Source of the DNA: Paucimonas lemoignei
Lineage (GTDB): Bacteria > Pseudomonadota > Gammaproteobacteria > Pseudomonadales > Pseudomonadaceae
Length of the DNA stretch: 64,000 nucleotides
Direction of reading: 5' to 3'
Assembly: GCA_900475325.1 (NCBI GenBank)
Contig: LS483371.1
Span: 1,860,001 to 1,924,000 of the forward strand
Of the stretch, positions 58,269 to 64,000 are shown piece by piece. Positions within the stretch are counted from its first letter, which is position 1. Each line of letters begins with the position of its first letter. A model generated the notes under the pieces. That model saw nothing but the letters and a program-made list of their open reading frames with translations, did no database searches and was not told the origin of the DNA. A program made the translations under genes and the position numbers.

Positions 58269-58856
58269 GTGCCCTTTACCCCGGTCGACTGGGCGATCCT
58301 CGGGATCGTCGTCATCTCCGCTCTGATCAGTCTCAAGCGCGGCTTCGTCAAAGAAGCTCTGTCGCTGGTGACCTGGATCATTGCAGGTGTCGTCGCCTGG
58401 ATGTTCGGCGCGGGGTTATCAGTTTATCTGGTCAATTACATCGAAACGCCGTCGTTTCGGGTTATCGGGGCCTGTACTATTCTATTCGTCGCCACCTTGC
58501 TGGTTGGCGCAATGATCAACTTTCTTATCGGAGAACTGATTCGAGTCACCGGGCTTTCCGGGACCGATCGTTTTCTCGGCATGGTCTTTGGCGCAGCGCG
58601 CGGAGGCTTGCTTGTCGTAGTGGCAGTCGGGCTGTTGAGCCTGGGGCCGGTGCAACAGGATCAATGGTGGCAGCAATCGAGGTTGTTGCCGCAATTTCTC
58701 ATGGTCGCTGACTGGTCGAAAAACCTGATTCTCGGGATGTCCAGCAAGTGGCTCGCCAGCGGCATCAGCGTACCTGCTGAACTGCCGTTCAAGGATCACC
58801 TCCTGCCGCCTACAATGCCGCAGGAAGTGATCGGTAAATCCAGTACCACTAAGTAG
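58269..58856 (+). CDS. cvpA: CvpA family membrane protein
   Basis: This 195-residue protein with four membrane helices starts at a GTG (VPFTPVDWAILGIVVISALIS). It contains SLKRGFVKEALSLVTWIIAGVVA and GTDRFLGMVFGAARGGLLV. CvpA was named for colicin V production and contributes to envelope stress resistance; its molecular role is unclear. purF starts 12 bases later, the usual arrangement. Confidence 0.95.
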   Translation: MPFTPVDWAILGIVVISALISLKRGFVKEALSLVTWIIAGVVAWMFGAGLSVYLVNYIETPSFRVIGACTILFVATLLVGAMINFLIGELIRVTGLSGTDRFLGMVFGAARGGLLVVVAVGLLSLGPVQQDQWWQQSRLLPQFLMVADWSKNLILGMSSKWLASGISVPAELPFKDHLLPPTMPQEVIGKSSTTK

Positions 58857-58868
58857 GGGTTGTGTCGC

Positions 58869-60377
58869 ATGTGTGGCATCGTCGGTATCGTCGGTAAGTC
58901 GAACGTCAATCAGGCGCTGTATGACGCGCTCACCGTCCTCCAGCACCGCGGCCAGGACGCTGCCGGTATCGTAACCAGCCACGACGGCCGGTTATTCCTG
59001 CGCAAGGACAACGGGTTGGTCCGTGATGTGTTCCACCAACGCCATATGCAGCGTCTGGTCGGGCACATGGGGATCGGCCATGTGCGTTATCCAACAGCAG
59101 GCAGCTCGACTTCAGCCGAAGCTCAGCCTTTCTATGTCAACTCGCCTTACGGCATCACGTTGGCCCACAACGGCAACCTGACCAACGTTGAGCAACTGGC
59201 CAAGGAGATTTACGAATCTGACCTGCGCCACGTGAACACCAATTCCGATTCGGAAGTGCTGCTCAACGTCTTCGCCCATGAACTGGCCGTGCGTGGCAAG
59301 TTGCAGCCCACCGAAGAAGACATCTTCGCTGCTGTGACCGACGTGCATAAGCGCTGCCGTGGCGGTTACGCCGTGGTCGCGATGATCACCGGTTATGGCA
59401 TCGTCGGTTTCCGCGACCCGGACGCCATCCGCCCGATCGTCTTCGGCCAACGTCATACCGACGAAGGCGTCGAGTACATGATCGCCTCGGAGAGCGTTTC
59501 CCTGGACGTGCTGGGCTTCACGCTGATCCGCGACCTGGCACCGGGCGAAGCGGTTTACATCACTGAAGATGGCAAGCTGCACACCCGTCAGTGCGCCACC
59601 AACCCAAAATACGCACCGTGCATTTTCGAACACGTCTACCTGGCGCGTCCGGATTCGATCATCGACGGCATCTCGGTTTACAAAGCGCGTCTGCGCATGG
59701 GCGAGAAGCTGGCCGACAAGATCATGCGCGAGCGTCCGGATCACGACATCGACGTGGTCATCCCGATTCCGGACACCAGCCGTACGGCTGCGCTGGAACT
59801 GGCCAACCACCTGGGCGTCAAGTTCCGCGAAGGTTTCGTCAAGAACCGATACATCGGCCGCACCTTCATCATGCCCGGTCAGGCTGCGCGGAAAAAATCC
59901 GTGCGCCAGAAGCTCAATGCCATCGAGCTTGAGTTCCGCGGCAAGAACGTGATGCTGGTCGACGATTCCATCGTGCGTGGCACCACCTGCAAGCAGATCA
60001 TCCAGATGGCTCGCGAAGCCGGTGCCAAGAACGTTTACTTCTGTTCCGCTGCGCCAGCCGTTCGTTACCCGAACGTCTACGGCATCGACATGCCAAGCGC
60101 TCACGAGCTGATTGCCCACAACCGCACCACGCAAGACGTTGCCGATCTGATCGGTGCCGACTGGCTGATCTATCAGGATCTCAACGACCTGATCGAAGCG
60201 GTCAGCGGCAGCAAGAAGATCAAGATTGATAACTTCGACTGCTCGGTGTTCGATGGCAAGTACGTGACCGGTGATATCGACGAGCATTACCTGAACAAGA
60301 TCGAGCAGGCGCGCAACGACGCCTCCAAGGTCAAGACTCAGGCCGTGAGCGCGATCATCGATCTGTACAACAACTAA
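58869..60377 (+). CDS. purF: amidophosphoribosyltransferase
   Basis: The first committed step of purine synthesis (PRPP plus glutamine). The 502-residue protein starts MCGIVGIVG, so the nucleophile cysteine becomes N-terminal after Met removal; an ATG three codons earlier is rejected for this reason. [16 protein letters not shown] and the PRPP-binding motif [13 protein letters not shown] (about 360) are present. metZ follows after 17 bases. Confidence 0.97.
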   Translation: MCGIVGIVGKSNVNQALYDALTVLQHRGQDAAGIVTSHDGRLFLRKDNGLVRDVFHQRHMQRLVGHMGIGHVRYPTAGSSTSAEAQPFYVNSPYGITLAHNGNLTNVEQLAKEIYESDLRHVNTNSDSEVLLNVFAHELAVRGKLQPTEEDIFAAVTDVHKRCRGGYAVVAMITGYGIVGFRDPDAIRPIVFGQRHTDEGVEYMIASESVSLDVLGFTLIRDLAPGEAVYITEDGKLHTRQCATNPKYAPCIFEHVYLARPDSIIDGISVYKARLRMGEKLADKIMRERPDHDIDVVIPIPDTSRTAALELANHLGVKFREGFVKNRYIGRTFIMPGQAARKKSVRQKLNAIELEFRGKNVMLVDDSIVRGTTCKQIIQMAREAGAKNVYFCSAAPAVRYPNVYGIDMPSAHELIAHNRTTQDVADLIGADWLIYQDLNDLIEAVSGSKKIKIDNFDCSVFDGKYVTGDIDEHYLNKIEQARNDASKVKTQAVSAIIDLYNN

Positions 60378-60394
60378 CATCAGGGAGAGGGCGC

Positions 60395-61606
60395 ATGACT
60401 CAGGAATGGGATGCCGGTCGGCTGGACAGCGACCTTGAAGGCGTAGGGTTCGACACACTTGCGGTGCGTGCCGGCCAACACCGCACGCCGGAAGGCGAGC
60501 ATGGCGATCCGATGTTCTTCACCTCCAGTTACGTGTTCCGCACGGCCGCCGACGCGGCCGCGCGCTTCGCCGGTGAAGTGCCTGGCAACGTTTATTCGCG
60601 CTACACCAACCCGACGGTGCGTTCTTTCGAAGAGCGGATCGCGGCGCTCGAAGGTGCGGAGCAGGCGGTGGCTACGGCCACTGGCATGGCCGCGATCATG
60701 GCTGTGGTCATGAGCCTGTGCAGTGCTGGCGACCACGTGCTGGTGTCGCGCAGTGTGTTTGGCTCGACCATCAGCCTGTTCGAGAAGTACTTCAAGCGTT
60801 TCGGCGTTGAAGTCGACTACGTCCCGCTGGCCGAACTGGCTGGCTGGGATGCTGCCATCAAGCCCAACACCAAACTGCTGTTCGTCGAGTCTCCGTCCAA
60901 TCCGTTGGCGGAGCTGGTCGATATTGCCGCACTGGCTGAAATCGCTCACGCCAAGGGCACGATGCTGGTCGTCGATAACTGCTTCTGTACGCCTGCGCTG
61001 CAGCAGCCATTGCTGTTGGGAGCTGACGTGGTGGTGCATTCGGCCACCAAGTTCATCGATGGCCAGGGCCGTTGCATGGGCGGTGTGGTTGCCGGTCGTA
61101 GCGAACAGATGAAAGAAGTGGTCGGCTTCCTGCGTACTGCCGGGCCAACGCTGAGTCCATTCAACGCCTGGATCTTCCTCAAGGGGCTGGAAACCTTGAA
61201 CCTGCGCATGCGTGCCCACTGCGCCAGTGCGCTGGAACTCGCACAGTGGCTGGAGCAGCAGGATGGCATCGACAAGGTGCATTACGCCGGTCTCGAAAGC
61301 CATCCTCAACACGCTCTCGCACAGCGTCAGCAAAAGGGTTTCGGCGCGGTCGTGAGTTTTGAGGTCAAGGGTGGCAAAGAGGGCGCCTGGCGCTTCATCG
61401 ATGCCACGCGGTTGATTTCCATCACTGCCAACCTGGGCGACAGCAAGACCACCATCACCCACCCGAGCACCACGTCCCACGGGCGTCTGGCGCCTCAGGA
61501 GCGTGAAGCCGCAGGGATTCGCGACAGCCTGATCCGGGTTGCCGTAGGTCTGGAAGATGTTGCCGACCTTAAGGCGGACCTTGCCCGAGGCTTGGCGGCA
61601 CTGTGA
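60395..61606 (+). CDS. metZ: O-succinylhomoserine sulfhydrylase
   Basis: MetZ makes homocysteine directly from O-succinylhomoserine and sulfide, the methionine route of Pseudomonas. The 403-residue PLP enzyme has [11 protein letters not shown], the PLP lysine motif [14 protein letters not shown] and SLGG-type region replaced by [20 protein letters not shown]. It follows purF and overlaps the SDR gene by four bases (GTGA). Confidence 0.94.
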   Translation: MTQEWDAGRLDSDLEGVGFDTLAVRAGQHRTPEGEHGDPMFFTSSYVFRTAADAAARFAGEVPGNVYSRYTNPTVRSFEERIAALEGAEQAVATATGMAAIMAVVMSLCSAGDHVLVSRSVFGSTISLFEKYFKRFGVEVDYVPLAELAGWDAAIKPNTKLLFVESPSNPLAELVDIAALAEIAHAKGTMLVVDNCFCTPALQQPLLLGADVVVHSATKFIDGQGRCMGGVVAGRSEQMKEVVGFLRTAGPTLSPFNAWIFLKGLETLNLRMRAHCASALELAQWLEQQDGIDKVHYAGLESHPQHALAQRQQKGFGAVVSFEVKGGKEGAWRFIDATRLISITANLGDSKTTITHPSTTSHGRLAPQEREAAGIRDSLIRVAVGLEDVADLKADLARGLAAL

Positions 61607-62379
61607 ATGATTGGGTAATGCCGGCCACCACGACCAGCAATGGTCGGGTGGCGCTGGTCACCGGTGCTGCCCGGGGGATTGGTCTGGGCATTGCTGCCTG
61701 GCTGATCGCCGAAGGCTGGCAGGTCGTCCTGGTTGACGTTGATCGCGGGCGCGGTGAGTTGGTCGCTCAAGCCTTGGGCACCAACGCCACCTTCATTGCC
61801 ATGGACGTGGCCAGTGAGGATCAGGTTGCCGCGGGTGTGGCCCAGGTGATCGGTCAATTCGGACGCCTGGATGCACTGGTCTGCAATGCAGCAATCGCCG
61901 ACCCTCATAACAGCACCCTGGAAAGCCTCAGCCTTGCCCACTGGAATCGCGTGCTGGCAGTGAACCTGAGCGGCCCCATGTTGCTGGCCAAGCACTGCGC
62001 GCCCTATCTGCGTGCTCACGCTGGCAGCATCATCAATCTGGCCTCGACCCGCGCCCGTCAATCAGAAGCCGATACAGAGGCTTATGCGGCGAGCAAGGGC
62101 GGTCTGCTGGCATTGACGCACTCGCTCGCGATCAGCCTTGGGCCTGAGATCAGAGTCAATGCCGTCAGCCCCGGCTGGATCGATACCCGTGATGCCGCTG
62201 TGCGGCGCGCTGAGCCCCTCTCAGAGGCCGATCACGCCCAACATCCGGCTGGCAGGGTAGGGACTGTTGAAGACGTCGCAGCGATGGTTGCCTGGCTGTT
62301 GTCCAGAAATGCAGGATTTGTCACCGGCCAGGAGTTCGTGGTCGACGGCGGCATCAGCAAGAAGATGATCTACCTGTAG
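61603..62379 (+). CDS. SDR family oxidoreductase
   Basis: This 258-residue short-chain dehydrogenase has [23 protein letters not shown], the catalytic serine region [19 protein letters not shown] and the C-terminal [18 protein letters not shown]. Substrate unknown. The GTG at 61603 overlaps the metZ stop and is preferred for coupling; the ATG at 61618 is an alternative. The metZ-SDR pair is constant in pseudomonads, suggesting a joint but unknown role. Confidence 0.88.
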   Translation: MNDWVMPATTTSNGRVALVTGAARGIGLGIAAWLIAEGWQVVLVDVDRGRGELVAQALGTNATFIAMDVASEDQVAAGVAQVIGQFGRLDALVCNAAIADPHNSTLESLSLAHWNRVLAVNLSGPMLLAKHCAPYLRAHAGSIINLASTRARQSEADTEAYAASKGGLLALTHSLAISLGPEIRVNAVSPGWIDTRDAAVRRAEPLSEADHAQHPAGRVGTVEDVAAMVAWLLSRNAGFVTGQEFVVDGGISKKMIYL

Positions 62380-62384
62380 GAGCG

Positions 62385-62506
62385 GCAAGCTGCAAGCGAC
62401 AAGAGAAAAGCGAGCCGTTCGGTTCGCTTTTTTTGTTTCTGGCTTGCAACTCGACGCTTGGCGCTTGAAGCTGCTTTTTTGCTTCTTCTAAAAAAAACTT
62501 CAAGCA
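62385..62506. repeat. inverted repeat of the CAAGCTGCAAG class
   Basis: Arms GGCAAGCTGCAAGCGACAAG and GCTTGCAACTCGACGCTTGG, and further GCTTGAAG/CTTCAAGC, flank the SDR terminator. Related to the repeat at 13929. Confidence 0.65.
62407..62434 (+). terminator. metZ-SDR operon terminator
   Basis: AAAGCGAGCC and GGTTCGCTTT form a 10-bp stem with a GTTC loop and a seven-base T run. Confidence 0.92.
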
Positions 62507-62511
62507 GGGTA

Positions 62512-62540
62512 TTGACTTAGGTTCGTTAGGTGCGTAAATT
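62512..62540 (+). promoter_or_regulatory. tRNA cluster promoter
   Basis: TTGACT (62512-62517), 17-base spacer, TAAATT (62535-62540), followed by a GC-rich discriminator (TCGCGGCC) typical of stringently controlled tRNA promoters. It is 21 bases before tRNA-Val. Confidence 0.85.
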
Positions 62541-62561
62541 TCGCGGCCTCAACGAAGCAAA

Positions 62562-62637
62562 GGGTGATTAGCTCAGCTGGGAGAGCAGCTGCCTTACAAG
62601 CAGCGGGTCGGCGGTTCGATCCCGTCATCACCCACCA
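62562..62637 (+). tRNA. tRNA-Val (anticodon TAC)
   Basis: A 76-base cloverleaf. The acceptor stem is GGGTGAT/ATCACCC, the anticodon stem GCTGC/GCAGC with loop CTTACAA, and the T arm GGCGGTTCGATCCCGTC. CCA is encoded. Confidence 0.98.
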
Positions 62638-62705
62638 CTTCGTGAGTTTCAATGTTGCAACATTGAAAGGTTACATAGCGACACCGGACGCAAGTCCACC
62701 GACAA

Positions 62706-62782
62706 GCAGCGGTAGTTCAGTCGGTTAGAATACCGGCCTGTCACGCCGGGGGTCGCGGGTTCGAGTCCCGTCCGCTGCGCCA
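62706..62782 (+). tRNA. tRNA-Asp (anticodon GTC), copy 1
   Basis: A 77-base cloverleaf. The acceptor stem is GCAGCGG/CCGCTGC and the anticodon stem CCGGC/GCCGG with loop CTGTCAC. CCA is encoded. It is identical to copy 2. Confidence 0.98.
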
Positions 62783-62910
62783 TATTTTACGGATCAGGTC
62801 AGCCTGGTCTGCGATTGAAAAGCCTCAAGGCTGATCAGTCAGGGTTACAACGAAACAGTTTCTCGAAAGACTGTTTCAACGATTCAAACGGACGAAAGTT
62901 CGAGCGATAC

Positions 62911-62987
62911 GCAGCGGTAGTTCAGTCGGTTAGAATACCGGCCTGTCACGCCGGGGGTCGCGGGTTCGAGTCCCGTCCGCTGCGCCA
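62911..62987 (+). tRNA. tRNA-Asp (anticodon GTC), copy 2
   Basis: All 77 bases are identical to copy 1; the 128-base spacers on either side are not. It is probably in one transcript with the other two tRNAs. Confidence 0.98.
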
Positions 62988-63026
62988 TACATAGCTTCGA
63001 GGCCCTTGAACTCCTTGAAGCGAAAG

Positions 63027-63056
63027 AAAGCGACCTTAACGGGTCGCTTTTTTTTT
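63027..63056 (+). terminator. tRNA cluster terminator
   Basis: AAAGCGACC and GGTCGCTTT form a stem followed by nine T, 40 bases after the last tRNA. Confidence 0.93.
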
Positions 63057-63416
63057 GCTCTTTTTTTGAGGTCCGTGCTGGAGCAAGTTGGTGAGGCGAA
63101 GCCGACTGTGCTGGTCTGCTCTACAACTGCTGCACGGATTCCATGGAAGGACTCGCGACTTCTGGCACCTCTTTCTGCGATCTACGTTGCTGACTCTCTT
63201 GGGATGTCCGAAAAGCTGGGCCATCCGCCGTGGATCCCATCAGATCCCGCTACCTTCCTGCACAAAAATAGAGCTTCGATGTGCTATTTGGTAGCACATA
63301 CGCCTCTGCGCTTTACGCACCTCCTCCGTGTGTAAATTGAAAAATCTTAGCTTAATCAGATGCTTAACCATGAAGTGAATGTTGGCATGCATAATGCTAA
63401 TTTGGATTTATGGATA
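63057..63416. other. gene-free stretch downstream of the tRNA cluster
   Basis: No convincing gene. A 109-codon frame from 63006 crosses the terminator and has no family resemblance I can see. The last 100 bases turn AT-rich toward the GntR-type gene and should contain its promoter. Confidence 0.5.
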
Positions 63417-63417
63417 A

Positions 63418-63427
63418 TTGGATACAA
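63418..63427. promoter_or_regulatory. possible GntR/FCD operator
   Basis: TTGGATACAA is one base away from the palindrome TTGTATACAA used by several GntR-FCD regulators, and ends 19 bases before a GntR-type start codon. Autoregulation is a guess. Confidence 0.35.
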
Positions 63428-63446
63428 AAATACAAAGAGGCTGCCC

Positions 63447-64000
63447 ATGCAATTCGCCCCCGCTTACGTTGATCGCCAGCCTCTCACTGCAGAGGAGGAG
63501 GCCTACACCTTCCTCCTCGACGCCATCTGTGGCGGTCGCTACCGCAAAGGTGATCGCCTGATTGCCGAGGATATCGCCGGCGAGATCGGCATGAGCCGCA
63601 TGCCCGTGCGCGAAGCATTCCGCCGCCTGGATGCCCAAGGCTTGGTGACGCTGCGGCCCAATCGCGGTGCCATCGTGAGCGGTCTGGATATTGATGAGCT
63701 GCATGAAGTGTTCGAGATGCGCAGCGCACTTGAGGGCCTGGCGGTTCGTGTCGCGGTCAGTCGCATTGGCGAGCGTCAGATGGCGGCCCTGGAGCGGCTG
63801 CTGGACGCGATGGATGATTATCGCGACGAGAGCACCGCGTGGGTCCGCTGCCACCGTGCCTTTCACGAGTACCTGTGCAGCCTTAGCGGCCGCCCGCGCC
63901 TGATGAAGCAGATTTGCGCACTGTATTCGCTGGTCGAGGCGCCCATGCGCTTGTGGCTGCAGCACAGTGAGAAACCCCTCAGCGCGCGCGAAGAACATGC
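63447..64000 (+). CDS. GntR-family (FadR/FCD subfamily) transcriptional regulator, 3' end outside window
   Basis: An open frame runs from the ATG at 63447 to the window edge (184 codons seen). The N-terminal winged helix is clear (GRYRKGDRLIAEDIAGEIGM, SRMPVREAFRRLDAQGLV, RPNRGAIVSGL). It is followed by the FCD ligand domain start (DELHEVFEMRSALEGLAVRVA) and the metal-binding type FHEYLCSLSGRPRL. FCD regulators sense small organic acids and usually sit next to the catabolic genes they control, which would be outside this window. AAGAGG precedes the ATG. Confidence 0.9.
   Translation, partial: MQFAPAYVDRQPLTAEEEAYTFLLDAICGGRYRKGDRLIAEDIAGEIGMSRMPVREAFRRLDAQGLVTLRPNRGAIVSGLDIDELHEVFEMRSALEGLAVRVAVSRIGERQMAALERLLDAMDDYRDESTAWVRCHRAFHEYLCSLSGRPRLMKQICALYSLVEAPMRLWLQHSEKPLSAREEH

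Noticed and set aside
59112..60458. 448-codon minus-strand frame opposite purF
   Set aside because: It is antisense to a strongly conserved enzyme; no domain is recognisable.
63006..63335. 109-codon plus-strand frame after the tRNA genes
   Set aside because: It begins before the tRNA terminator and reads through its T run; there is no recognisable domain or ribosome site.

Overview
The window is a chromosomal segment from a Pseudomonas, most likely of the fluorescens/syringae lineage. The evidence is the gene content and order (recQ, fimV, the fab cluster, rne/rluC and the accD-folC-cvpA-purF-metZ block), GC-rich codon use, and many REP/REPIN palindromes of Pseudomonas type. Nearly all of it is core genome. 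I see no insertion sequence, prophage, plasmid or CRISPR array.

Layout. 1-11.2 kb: the 3' end of a large RTX adhesin, a YbaN-type membrane protein, a UPF0149 protein, recQ, a SlyA/MarR regulator with a matching operator, a FimV paralogue, a SelW-like thioredoxin-fold protein, an LpxH-like phosphoesterase, a DUF962 protein, trkH and a nitroreductase. 11.2-11.95 kb: a gene-free island with a folded repeat element, a (GATCRA)27 array and two REP pairs. 11.97-21.3 kb: a CpxR/Spy-like/CpxA-type envelope stress cluster, then yciI-yciB divergent from rnm-yciO-scpA-scpB, and rluB.

21.6-32.9 kb: comEC, exbB-exbD-lpxK-ycaR-kdsB-murB (energy coupling, lipid A/KDO and peptidoglycan precursors in overlapping genes), a MobA-like nucleotidyltransferase and rne with a leader of about 650 nt. 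32.9-46.5 kb: rluC, a HAD phosphatase, sppA, maf, then yceD-rpmF-plsX-fabD-fabG-acpP-fabF-pabC-mltG-tmk-holB-pilZ-tatD. This joins ribosome and fatty acid synthesis to folate, cell wall, dTTP and replication clamp loading.

46.5-49.1 kb: a probable rgsA small RNA on the minus strand, a TetR regulator, a DUF4823 lipoprotein and a DUF1285 protein. 49.2-62.4 kb: a catalytically dead aspartate-semialdehyde dehydrogenase homologue, fimV, truA, trpF, accD, folC, a SPOR protein, cvpA, purF, metZ and an SDR. 62.5-64 kb: tRNA-Val, two identical tRNA-Asp genes and the start of a GntR-family regulator cut by the window edge.

The most interesting items are non-coding. They are the three-way-junction element beside the GATC array, the predicted rgsA RNA, the SlyA operator, the overlapping divergent rne/rluC promoters with a near-leaderless rluC, and the terminator/attenuator inside the cpx-like cluster. 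I did not find an obviously new multigene system.
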